Shown in pieces: positions 55,392-63,186 of a stretch of 64,000 bases of DNA. Source of the DNA: Anaerolineales bacterium. GTDB lineage: Bacteria; Chloroflexota; Anaerolineae; JAAEKA01. Location: NCBI GenBank assembly GCA_020634615.1, contig JACKBI010000010.1:1-64000 (forward strand), given 5' to 3'. The notes below the pieces were generated by a model. The model was not told the DNA's origin. It saw only the letters and a program-made list of their open reading frames with translations, and made no database searches. A program made the translations under genes and the position numbers. How positions within the stretch are numbered: the stretch's first letter is position 1; every line of letters starts with the position of its first letter.

Positions 55392-57266
55392 TTATCGCCC
55401 GCCGCCCGCGCAAGCACAGGCGCAGGCACAGCCGGCGCAGGCGCAGGCGCAACTGCCACCACCACCGCCGCCACCGCCTCCTCCGCCGCCGGACGAGAGC
55501 ACCTTGCTGACGCCGCGGTCAACGCCCGCCAGGTTGATGACGCCGCCCGTACCTGACGGCAGCGATCCGGGCGAAATGGCTGCGGCCAGGCTGCTGGCCG
55601 TGTTTTCGGCATAGCCGGCGAAGCCGCGTGACACGTCTCCGAAGCTCGGTGCGGAGGAGGGTTGCGAGCCGCCGCCCATCGATAGCCCACCGCCGCCGCC
55701 ACTGCCCGCGGAGGGGCGCGCCCAGATCGGGCTGTAGTGCCAGGTCGGCGTGATCCAAACGTCAGGCGCGCCGTCGTCCATCAGGATCCACTCCATGTCC
55801 TTGTCCAGCGCCTGCTCACGCTGGCCGATGTCCTCGATGGCTTTGGCCTGCTCGACGGCCCGTTTGACGATGGCCTGGTAATATTCCACTGTGTCCGACA
55901 GGTCAAAGCCCTTCATGCGCGCCGCCACACCGGTCAGGAACGCCTTGATATCCTCGTCGAAATCGATGTCCTTCAGCGCCGTTTTGGGATGCTTCTCGAT
56001 GGTGTCCAAAAAGCCCTGCTCATAGGTGTGCAGCGCGACGCCCAGAGTCTGCGCGGCGTCCTTGCGCTGCTTGGCCTTTGCGCTCTTGCCGGCATCCTTG
56101 CTGGCTGGCACAAAATCGGGCGCCAGTTCCACGGTGAGCGGCGACGCCACGACCTGGCGCAGCGCGCCTTTCTTCAGCAGGCCAAAGATGATCAGCGTCA
56201 GCACCTTGTTGATGGGCAGTTCCAGCAGCGCGGCTGCTTCCGGGGCTGTCAGGCCGCGCTTGATGCCGCCGCCTTCGACCTGCGCGATGGCGGGCAGGTA
56301 CTTGCGCATCCGTCGCTTCTTGTAACGCGACTGCGCAAACCAGGCCAGCAGCGCCATGGGGATCAGCAGCAGCGGTCCCACCAGCGGGTTGTTGACCAGC
56401 AGCCAGGCGCCGCCGCCACAAAGCAGCAGCCACAGGAAGAACCCGGTTGCGCCGGTGGTGCGGAAATAGAAGATCGAGAAGGCTATCAGCAGCAGCACAG
56501 CGGTGATGGCCTGAGCAAAGCCGCTGCCTTCGTACCAGAGCGCCGTCAACTGGAACAGGTTCTGGTCGATGACGTTACTTACGGCGTCCTTGGGAAATGA
56601 GATGCCGACCTTTTCCGGACCGGTGAAGGAGGTGTCGTTGAACAGCCAGACCGCTACAGCCCGGTCGTCGACGATTCCGGTCTGGTCATAGGGCGTGCCC
56701 TGCCACTTTAATTCGTCGATGCTGACGCCCTCAGGCAGGTGGACGGCGATCTCCAGGTTGGTCGTGCCGCTGACGAACTGGCTGTCGAACCAGGTGGGCG
56801 TGATTTGCAGGGAGGCCAGGTCCTTGCTGGTCAGGTCCTGATAGACCAGGTCGGGCATGGTGAACTCGACGTGCAAGGTGCCCGACTGCCCGCTGGGGAT
56901 GCTGCCGCTGCCCAGGTGAACTTCCACACCCGGCTTGACATATTCCGACGGGCGGATGTCGCTCAAGGATCGACCATCCACCGATGCGCTGAAGTTGCTG
57001 AGCTGGTAATTCTTGTTGGGTACGCCGATGTCCACGATGTCAATAGTCGATCCCAGGTTCTCGAACTCGATGTCGTACACCAGGCGCGCCGAGCCGTCGG
57101 GCTGGACAAATACCTGAAAGACCACACTGGGAACGGAGAACAGGTAGTTTTGCGCACGAGTTGTAATCGGCACCAACAGCAGCGCCGCAAGGATGACCGC
57201 AACGGTGGCAATGCGAAGCCAGCGTTCGTGGCGATTTGTTTGATCCAGAGGTGTGGTGGAGTTCAT
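55392..57266 (-). CDS. DUF2207-like membrane protein with Gly12 and Cys-Ala repeat tail
   Basis: The 624-residue protein has a signal/anchor helix (about 15-38) and an exported beta-rich domain (about 40-250: 'VFQVFVQPDGSARLVYDIEFEN', 'IPSGQSGTLHVEFTMP'). Two to three helices follow (about 255-310), then a cytoplasmic region with a winged-helix-like part ('LTAPEAAALLELPINKVLTLIIFGLLKKGALRQVV'). This is the DUF2207 layout. After a Gly/Ser-rich stretch the C-terminus has 12 consecutive glycines, then CACACAGCACACAC and AGGGR: seven cysteines alternating with small residues. Such a tail is very unusual and lies beside radical SAM genes, so it is a candidate modification target. Role unknown. Confidence 0.75.
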   Translation of the reverse strand: MNSTTPLDQTNRHERWLRIATVAVILAALLLVPITTRAQNYLFSVPSVVFQVFVQPDGSARLVYDIEFENLGSTIDIVDIGVPNKNYQLSNFSASVDGRSLSDIRPSEYVKPGVEVHLGSGSIPSGQSGTLHVEFTMPDLVYQDLTSKDLASLQITPTWFDSQFVSGTTNLEIAVHLPEGVSIDELKWQGTPYDQTGIVDDRAVAVWLFNDTSFTGPEKVGISFPKDAVSNVIDQNLFQLTALWYEGSGFAQAITAVLLLIAFSIFYFRTTGATGFFLWLLLCGGGAWLLVNNPLVGPLLLIPMALLAWFAQSRYKKRRMRKYLPAIAQVEGGGIKRGLTAPEAAALLELPINKVLTLIIFGLLKKGALRQVVASPLTVELAPDFVPASKDAGKSAKAKQRKDAAQTLGVALHTYEQGFLDTIEKHPKTALKDIDFDEDIKAFLTGVAARMKGFDLSDTVEYYQAIVKRAVEQAKAIEDIGQREQALDKDMEWILMDDGAPDVWITPTWHYSPIWARPSAGSGGGGGLSMGGGSQPSSAPSFGDVSRGFAGYAENTASSLAAAISPGSLPSGTGGVINLAGVDRGVSKVLSSGGGGGGGGGGGGSCACACAGCACACACAGGGR

Positions 57267-57671
57267 AGGTGTTCTCCAGATAGGCTTGTGGTTGGCGTCT
57301 GCCAAACTGGCGGTCAGTGCCGTCTGTGGTTGAAACCCACAGGCTAATGCGGGTGAAGCCTGCTAAGGCCAGGCTGCCGAGCCGGCTCCAGCTCGCTTAT
57401 GAAAGTTAAAATTCTATTCCGGCAATAGCCTGGTGAAGCCCGCCCGACCGTAAAACGGATCGGGCTACCCACTCCGGGGCGCGAGCAGCAAGGTGGAAGC
57501 CCTTCCAGGGCTGGAATCCAGGCCCGCAGGGCCTTTCACGTCGTAGCCGGATGGCTTTGCGTAGCACCCCGTAGCGGAGCGGAGTGGGTAGCCTCCGGCG
57601 GGCGTCACGATACAATTGCTGGTTTATTTCCTTAACTTTCATCAGCATGCTTGGTTTGGCAGGCGTCGAAT
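57267..57671. other. 405-base noncoding stretch with hairpins between two operon genes
   Basis: No credible gene is seen. It contains hairpins AGCCC-TTCCA-GGGCT and AGGCCC-GCA-GGGCCT around 57507-57535 and a 130-base unit bounded by 14-base inverted repeats (57463-57592). It interrupts the minus-strand operon between the two genes on either side. Confidence 0.6.
57463..57592. repeat. 130-base element with 14-base terminal inverted repeats
   Basis: The left end is GGCTACCCACTCCG (57463-57476) and the right end is its exact reverse complement (57579-57592). The right end continues the CCCGTAGCGGAGCGGAGTGGG palindrome family. It has no coding capacity, so it looks like a MITE or composite of two REP-like units. 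Confidence 0.65.
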
Positions 57672-58982
57672 TCATTCGGTGTGGCCAGCGCGCGCCACGC
57701 CATCCGACCAGCCGGCCGGCTCCTTGGGACAGTCTGCGGCACAGATGGCGAGACCTGGGCAGGTGGCGCAATGGGTCGGTCGCTCGATGCGTGCGCGGTA
57801 GCTGTTGAAAACTTCGTGCTGCCAGATGCTGGACCAACTGTCGCGCACCACGTCACCGGCCGAACGGTACGGGCCGCGCGGCGGGATGACCGAGCCGTCA
57901 GAGTCGATGCGCACCGCCAGGTCGCTGGAGCAGCGCGCGCCGGCGCGTACCTGATCGGCCAACGAAACAGCCGGATCGCGCAGGACAGGCGGCTGCCACT
58001 GGAAGCGGACCTTTGCCCGGTCAGCAGCGCTTTCAACGTCATCAGCGATCTCGGCCAGCGCAGCGGCAGGCAGCGACCCGTCCTCTACGCTGCCGTCTGG
58101 CGATGCAATGGCGTAGAAGGCGGCGTTAGGGACACGAAGCTCTTGCAGCCGCTCAAGGGTAGCTGCGAACGTTGCGACTGTCGGGCGGATCAGCGGTATC
58201 TGGGCCACATCGGCCAGCTCGGCTGCTTCTGTTCGCCTGAAAAGTTCCTCGGCCGCCGCGTGATCACCCTCACCAAAGAACGAGTCGTGCAGTGCCGGGT
58301 CGGCGGACGCGTAGAACACAGAAATGTGATCAACGCCGACCGTGGCCAAGTCGCTGATGACCGACCCGACCAACAGATCGCTGGCGCGTCCGCTGACGCC
58401 ACAGATCAGTCCCAGCCACTGGGCATGTTCGACCAGCGACACGATCTCCACCACATCCGGTGCAACGGGGACGTGAATGGTGATATGCGGCAGCCCGGCG
58501 CTCCACAGGTGGTCCATGATGGGCAACATGTGGACGGGCTGGGCCAGCTCCAGGTCAGCTTCGATGGGTGGAATCAAGCGCACGTCGTCCTGTTTCAGCA
58601 ACGCCGGATCGCGCAGGTTGAATACCGGATAGGAATCACCCGGAGTGATGAGGCGATGGATCAACTGGTCGACGGCGGCGACATCTGCTGTCTGCTGAGC
58701 GACGCTGGTCGGTTCGAACTGGTTGTTCAGTTCTTTCAGAATGACATCGCGCGGGCGGCCTTCCAGCAGCCGGGCGGCGATGAGGACGCCGCTGGCCGAA
58801 AGCTGGGCGATGGCAGTGCCATTGCTGACCAGCAACCCGCTGCCGCCCGGATCGACGCGCAGATGAAACCGGTGGGTCTGACCGTGCTCCGCGAGGGTGT
58901 ACTGGAGCATGCCCGGCTTGAGAGCCTTGGCTTCGCGGTCAATGGTAGGAACGAAGAGTCGCCGGAAAAGTGTTGGGGTCAT
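57672..58982 (-). CDS. Radical SAM/SPASM-like pseudoenzyme with PqqD-like N-terminus
   Basis: This 436-residue protein is built like its upstream neighbour. An N-terminal PqqD/RRE-like segment comes first ('HRFHLRVDPGGSGLLVSNGTAIAQLSASGVLIAARLLEG', about residues 37-75). A TIM-barrel-like middle follows ('LPHITIHVPV', 'VDHISVFYASADPALHDSFFGEG'). The C-terminal SPASM-type cysteines are 'CATCPGLAICAADCP'. The CxxxCxxC motif for the radical SAM cluster is absent: there is no cysteine in the first 190 residues. One SPASM Cys pair is also lost (LAVRIDSDGSVIPP where the neighbour has LCIEPNGDVLPC). It cannot perform standard radical SAM chemistry and may be a substrate-binding partner. Confidence 0.7.
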   Translation of the reverse strand: MTPTLFRRLFVPTIDREAKALKPGMLQYTLAEHGQTHRFHLRVDPGGSGLLVSNGTAIAQLSASGVLIAARLLEGRPRDVILKELNNQFEPTSVAQQTADVAAVDQLIHRLITPGDSYPVFNLRDPALLKQDDVRLIPPIEADLELAQPVHMLPIMDHLWSAGLPHITIHVPVAPDVVEIVSLVEHAQWLGLICGVSGRASDLLVGSVISDLATVGVDHISVFYASADPALHDSFFGEGDHAAAEELFRRTEAAELADVAQIPLIRPTVATFAATLERLQELRVPNAAFYAIASPDGSVEDGSLPAAALAEIADDVESAADRAKVRFQWQPPVLRDPAVSLADQVRAGARCSSDLAVRIDSDGSVIPPRGPYRSAGDVVRDSWSSIWQHEVFNSYRARIERPTHCATCPGLAICAADCPKEPAGWSDGVARAGHTE

Positions 58983-59036
58983 GGCTGTGAACGTGTTGCG
59001 TGAATTCGTGACAGACTTCGGTTTGCTGTACGGTGT

Positions 59037-60650
59037 CTAATGGTCACCGATCACCATCACTCCGCTGCCGCGGCGCGGGCTGTCGATCTGGCCGCTGGGC
59101 GGGACGAAGCCGGTGGGCAGCAAGGTCAGCGCGATGTCGGCGGTGAACGGCAAGTCGGGGGCAGCGCTCTTGCCGGTGCCGCAACTGCCGCTGCATCCGG
59201 CGCATCCGCCGCCGTGTCCGCTGTCTGCGATGCGGTTGCCATCCCTTGCTTCGCGCTCGATGCGGCAGCCGCCGCCGCACAGCGGCAGGTCTGGGCATTC
59301 CCAGCACTTCTCAGGCAAGCCTGCCCAGCGCGGATCTTCCACCCGGTCGCGGAAGGAGCGGAAGAGCGCACCTTGCCAGATCTCCTCCCACGGGTCGCGC
59401 AGGATGTTGCCCGCGGCCACGTAGTACGACTGGCACGGCAGCACGTCGCCGTTGGGCTCGATGCACAGCGAGTACTCGCCCGCGTTGCAGCGCTTGGCGC
59501 CCAGCTCCAATTCGACCGGCGACATGCGGCAGTATTCGGTGGGCGTGTACCAGAGGAAGCGCATGCCCAGCTCTTCCGCCCGGTCGCGCACGCGGATCAG
59601 CAGCGCCGGCATTTCGGCCTCGGGAATGGCGGTGCCGTTGCCAAAGCCGCCGCCGGAGTAGATCATCCCGTTCATGGCGAAAGTGCGGATGCCGAGATCG
59701 TAGAGAAACTCGATGATCTCTTCGGCGTGGTCCTTGTTGGCCTGCATCAACGTGGTGTTGGTGATCGTATGCAGGGGGCTGGCAACAGCGTTACGAATCC
59801 CCTTGACGGTCTGGTCGAAGGAGCGCGCGCCCATCATCGCATCGTGGATGGCTGGCCGGCTGGAGCCGAGGGTGATCTGCACATGGTTCAGCCCGGCCGC
59901 GGCCAGCTCGGCCACGTAGGGGGCATGCGCCATGCGGCGGCCGTTGCTGTTCAGCCCGACAACGTGGCCCAGCCGGTCGGCGTGGTCTATGATCGCGCAC
60001 AGATCGGGGTGCAACGTCGCTTCGCCGCCGGTGAAAATCAGGTGCGGCACGCCGAGTTCGTGTAGCCGGTCAATTACATCGAACCAGTGCTCCTTGCTCA
60101 ACGAGGCCATGGGGTAGTGCGTCGGCTCGTTGTAGCAGTGGGGACACTCGTTGTTGCAGCCGTAGGTGATAGCGAGATCGACCTTGTAGGGCGCGTGCAC
60201 TGGCGTGCTGAACAGATCAGCGCGCGGCAGCTCTGGCAGGGCGCAGGTTGGGCAGTCGTAGCCCGGATCGGTCATGGCTGCCACCAGCTCGTAGATACTG
60301 GCCAGGTCGGCATCAAGCTGCGCGCTCTTGCCATAGGTACGCTGCATTTGGCGGCGAGCGCGCTCCTGCGACAGGCCTTCCAGCGCCAGGTACGCAATTC
60401 CTGCGGCCGTGGCGTTGAGGTGGATTACGTCGGTGACGTCGCGGAAGAGCACGCCGGAGCCATCAGGATCGACACGCAAATGCACGCGTCGCTGGCCGCC
60501 GTAGAGATCGATGCGATAGGTATGGAGACCAGGGGATAGGGTTGGTTCGCTCGCTTCTTTTGTGCGCAACGAGGAGGGCAAGGAAGGAAACGAGGGAAAG
60601 GCGGAGGGCGCGCGGAGGCGTTGGCGCAGGTTGGTCCTTAGGTTTACCAT
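59037..60650 (-). CDS. Radical SAM/SPASM peptide-modifying enzyme with PqqD-like domain
   Basis: The 537-residue protein has an N-terminal PqqD/RRE-like segment at about 45-125 ('YRIDLYGGQRRVHLRVDPDGSG') and a radical SAM core with CNNECPHC (Cys165, 169, 172), 'LIFTGGEATLHPDL', and 'GLNSNGRRM'. A SPASM domain binds auxiliary clusters (C-N-A-G..., 'LCIEPNGDVLPCQSY', 'CWECPDLPLCGGGC'). An extra Cys-rich patch GGGCAGCSGSCGTG lies near the end. RRE plus SPASM is the architecture of enzymes that modify ribosomal peptides or protein tails. The start overlaps the zinc-ribbon gene stop by 7 bases and has GGAGGAG upstream. Confidence 0.88.
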   Translation of the reverse strand: MVNLRTNLRQRLRAPSAFPSFPSLPSSLRTKEASEPTLSPGLHTYRIDLYGGQRRVHLRVDPDGSGVLFRDVTDVIHLNATAAGIAYLALEGLSQERARRQMQRTYGKSAQLDADLASIYELVAAMTDPGYDCPTCALPELPRADLFSTPVHAPYKVDLAITYGCNNECPHCYNEPTHYPMASLSKEHWFDVIDRLHELGVPHLIFTGGEATLHPDLCAIIDHADRLGHVVGLNSNGRRMAHAPYVAELAAAGLNHVQITLGSSRPAIHDAMMGARSFDQTVKGIRNAVASPLHTITNTTLMQANKDHAEEIIEFLYDLGIRTFAMNGMIYSGGGFGNGTAIPEAEMPALLIRVRDRAEELGMRFLWYTPTEYCRMSPVELELGAKRCNAGEYSLCIEPNGDVLPCQSYYVAAGNILRDPWEEIWQGALFRSFRDRVEDPRWAGLPEKCWECPDLPLCGGGCRIEREARDGNRIADSGHGGGCAGCSGSCGTGKSAAPDLPFTADIALTLLPTGFVPPSGQIDSPRRGSGVMVIGDH

Positions 60651-60985
60651 TTTGGCTCCTCCTCGAACTGGTAGGTCGATCCGCAATGCGAGCAGTTGAT
60701 GAAAATCGCGCCGGCCTTGACGTCGATCTCATCTTTGGTGAGGGGTGCGCCGCAGACCTTGCATTTCATGTTTTCCAGGCTGACGTCGCCGCTGAGGTCG
60801 ATCTGCTGGACGACGGTTGTCTGCGAGGGCTGGGGCTTCGTACGCGCCAGATAGACTACTGCGCCGGCTGCGATGAGCAGCAGCACGCCGATAACAAGCC
60901 GCACCAGGCTGCCGGCAAAGCCGACAAGGAAGATGAGACCCAGAAGGGCCAGCGCTGCGGCGATGAGGGCATAGAGGTATTTCAT
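60644..60985 (-). CDS. Small two-helix membrane protein with zinc ribbon
   Basis: The 113-residue protein has two transmembrane helices at about 5-25 and 30-48, then a linker and a C-terminal zinc ribbon with CKVCGAP and CSHCGST (four Cys). The start ATG has GAGGAG upstream, and a longer in-frame start is rejected because it lies upstream of the promoter's -10. It is the first gene of the radical SAM operon and is translationally coupled to it by a 7-base overlap. It may tether the modification machinery at the membrane (inference). Confidence 0.75.
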   Translation of the reverse strand: MKYLYALIAAALALLGLIFLVGFAGSLVRLVIGVLLLIAAGAVVYLARTKPQPSQTTVVQQIDLSGDVSLENMKCKVCGAPLTKDEIDVKAGAIFINCSHCGSTYQFEEEPKW

Positions 60986-61021
60986 AGATACTCCTCGCAA
61001 ACAAATGGCTGTGTATCTGTG

Positions 61022-61050
61022 AGTGTACCGAAAAACGGGGGAACGGTCAA
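61022..61050 (-). promoter_or_regulatory. Promoter of the radical SAM operon
   Basis: On the minus strand, TTGACC (61050-61045) and TACACT (61027-61022) lie 17 bp apart, about 37 bases before the zinc-ribbon start. Confidence 0.7.
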
Positions 61051-61189
61051 GGCGGATGCGAGGGTGCCGAGATCGAAAACAGCAGTGGATCAGCCAATTG
61101 CGCAACGTCCCTGCGAAATGTGATGGAAAAGCAACGTCCTTGCGTTGAATCGCTGTAAGACACAACGTTATCGGTTGCAAGGTGACGAT

Positions 61190-61501
61190 ATGCAAGAACA
61201 GTCCCTACCCACACCTGTTTCACCGCGCAAGCGGCGCACGAAAATCTATCTGATCGTCATGACGGTGCTGTATCTGCTGTCGCTTGCCCCGGCCGCGCTG
61301 GCGGTCATGATGACCCCGTTTGCTTTCGATCAGGGTTCCACGCCCGAGGCCTGGGCGCTGGTGACCAAGATCCTGGTCTATCCCCTGGTGGTCATAGTCA
61401 CGATTGCAGGCGCCTGGATCTTCTACAAGCTGTCGCTCTTCTGGGTCGCCATAGCCTGGAGCCTGCTGCCGATTGTCAACATCCTACTTCTCTTCATTTG
61501 A
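61190..61501 (+). CDS. Small three-helix membrane protein
   Basis: The 103-residue protein has a basic N-terminus (RKRRTKIY) and three hydrophobic helices (about 20-42, 55-75, 80-102). GGTGACGAT sits before the ATG. No family motif is seen. It is divergently oriented to the radical SAM operon and 25 bases upstream of another membrane-protein gene, probably cotranscribed with it. Function unknown. Confidence 0.6.
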   Translation: MQEQSLPTPVSPRKRRTKIYLIVMTVLYLLSLAPAALAVMMTPFAFDQGSTPEAWALVTKILVYPLVVIVTIAGAWIFYKLSLFWVAIAWSLLPIVNILLLFI

Positions 61502-61526
61502 TCCGTTCTTTGAGAGGAAATCTGCC

Positions 61527-62333
61527 ATGCATCGACCATTGCGCGCCTTATTGGTTGTTCTTGGTGTTGCCGGCTTGCTGGCGGCGGTCGTGTTTTTCCT
61601 GCAAATGCCGTGGATCGGCAGCATTTGGCCGTGGCCGACCAGCCGCTTGTCCAACATCTTCCTTTCCTCGATTTTGGCAGCCGCGTCAGCGCCGGTGCTG
61701 TGGATCGGGCTGTCAGGCGAGCTGGCGGCGATCACCGGCGGCGCGCTGAACTTCCTGGCAACCTACGGCGGCATGGCCATATATGCCGCGGGCGTCTATC
61801 TTTCAGATACAAGCCGCGGGCCTGTGCTGCTGTTTGCGGTGGTATGCGCGTTCTTTGCCGCGGTGTGTTTGACGCTGCTGCTCTGGGCGCGCCGCCTGGT
61901 CTTTCACGACAACCGCCCGACGCCGCGCGCCGTACGCATTTCGTTTGCGGTGTTCATTGTGGTGCTGCTGCTGGCAGGTGGTTCGTTGGTGCTGAAGCGG
62001 TCCAATATCTTCCCCTGGCCGCTCGGTCCAGAGCAGTCAGTGCTCTATGGTTGGATATTTCTGGGCGCTGCGCTGTATTTTACCTACGGCGTCGTCAAGC
62101 CTGTGTGGGGCAATGCGGTTGGCCAACTTCTCGGCTTCCTGGCGTACGATCTGGTGTTGATCATCCCCTTCCTGCGCCATTTCGCCACCGTCAAGCCGGA
62201 ACTGCGCATCAACCTGACCGTCTACACAGCGGTGCTGATCTACAGCGGCTTGTTGGCGATCTGGTTCCTGTTTGTCAACCGGTCCACGCGCTTCACATCT
62301 GGCAAGAGCGAAGCCGTTTCAGATGCACCGTGA
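61527..62333 (+). CDS. Polytopic membrane protein of unknown function
   Basis: The 268-residue protein has about seven or eight hydrophobic helices spread over its length and short loops; the last residues are charged. GAGAGG lies before the ATG. No recognised motif. It converges with sdaAB, with only six bases between the stops. Confidence 0.6.
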   Translation: MHRPLRALLVVLGVAGLLAAVVFFLQMPWIGSIWPWPTSRLSNIFLSSILAAASAPVLWIGLSGELAAITGGALNFLATYGGMAIYAAGVYLSDTSRGPVLLFAVVCAFFAAVCLTLLLWARRLVFHDNRPTPRAVRISFAVFIVVLLLAGGSLVLKRSNIFPWPLGPEQSVLYGWIFLGAALYFTYGVVKPVWGNAVGQLLGFLAYDLVLIIPFLRHFATVKPELRINLTVYTAVLIYSGLLAIWFLFVNRSTRFTSGKSEAVSDAP

Positions 62334-62339
62334 TGCCGG

Positions 62340-63017
62340 TCACGCTTCGACTTTCGGGACGTAGCGCGCCCACAGCACCCAGTCGTAATCCTCGAACGCT
62401 TCCAGGATCTCCGGGTCTACCGGCTGGTCGGTTTCGATGACCATGATCGCCTTGCCGCCGCGCCGGTCACGTTCGATGCGCAGGAAGGCGATGTTAATCC
62501 CCTGGCGCAGCATCCAGCCCGTGACCGAGTTGACGGTGCCGGGCCGGTCCTCAGCCACCACCAGCAATGTGTCGTATTCGCACCCGAACTGGACCTGGTA
62601 GCCGTCAACCGAGTCGATCTTGACCATGCCGCCGCCGACCGAACTGCCGGTGACCTGCACGCGCCGCTGGCCGTCGGTCAACGTCAGTCGAGCGGTATTG
62701 GGGTGGACGTCCTCGCCCAGATCGACGGTCTCGAAACGGAAGGTCATTCCGGCTTGCTCGGCCAGCTCGAAGCTGTCGCGCAGGTTGGGATCATCGGCCG
62801 GCATGCCGAGCAGGCCCGCCATGATTCCCCTGTCAGTGCCGTGTCCCTTGCCGGTGTGAGCAAAGGAGCCGTGCAGTTCGATCAGAACCTCGGTCGGTTG
62901 GCTGCCGAGGATGGCGCGCGCCACCTGCCCCAATCGCACCGCGCCGGCGGTGTGCGAACTGGACGGGCCGACCATGATCGGGCCGATGATGTCGAAGGCG
63001 GAAATGTCGCGGGTCAT
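62340..63017 (-). CDS. sdaAB: L-serine dehydratase, iron-sulfur-dependent, beta subunit
   Basis: The 225-residue subunit of the two-part L-serine deaminase (serine to pyruvate and ammonia) has 'FDIIGPIMVGPSSSHTAGAVRLG' and 'IELHGSFAHTGKGHGTDRGIMAGLLGM'. 'VGGGMVKIDSVDGYQV' leads to a C-terminal ACT domain ('LLVVAEDRPGTVNSVTGWMLRQGINIAFLRIER'). The alpha subunit, which carries the catalytic Fe-S cysteines, is not next to it in the window. The ATG at 63017 begins the domain; the longer frame is unsupported. Confidence 0.9.
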   Translation of the reverse strand: MTRDISAFDIIGPIMVGPSSSHTAGAVRLGQVARAILGSQPTEVLIELHGSFAHTGKGHGTDRGIMAGLLGMPADDPNLRDSFELAEQAGMTFRFETVDLGEDVHPNTARLTLTDGQRRVQVTGSSVGGGMVKIDSVDGYQVQFGCEYDTLLVVAEDRPGTVNSVTGWMLRQGINIAFLRIERDRRGGKAIMVIETDQPVDPEILEAFEDYDWVLWARYVPKVEA

Positions 63018-63186
63018 CTGTTGATGCTGCCTCTCTCGTATGGGGTGCGCAGACCGCGATTCTATATCAACTACGGTCCCCACGCAATCCCGGCTGATAC
63101 GCTGGCACTTGCGATGTTCTTGCTACGCTGATATGATATCATTGTCGAATGACCGCAACCAATCAACGGAGGTGAAAAGAACTGCT

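Noticed and set aside
57406..57837. Minus-strand frame over the gap in the radical SAM operon
   Set aside because: It covers palindromic repeats and then the pseudoenzyme end in a different frame; no protein family features.
60542..61123. Plus-strand frame opposite the radical SAM promoter region
   Set aside because: It is antisense to the zinc-ribbon and radical SAM genes, has no ribosome binding site or recognisable protein, and mirrors GC-rich codon bias.
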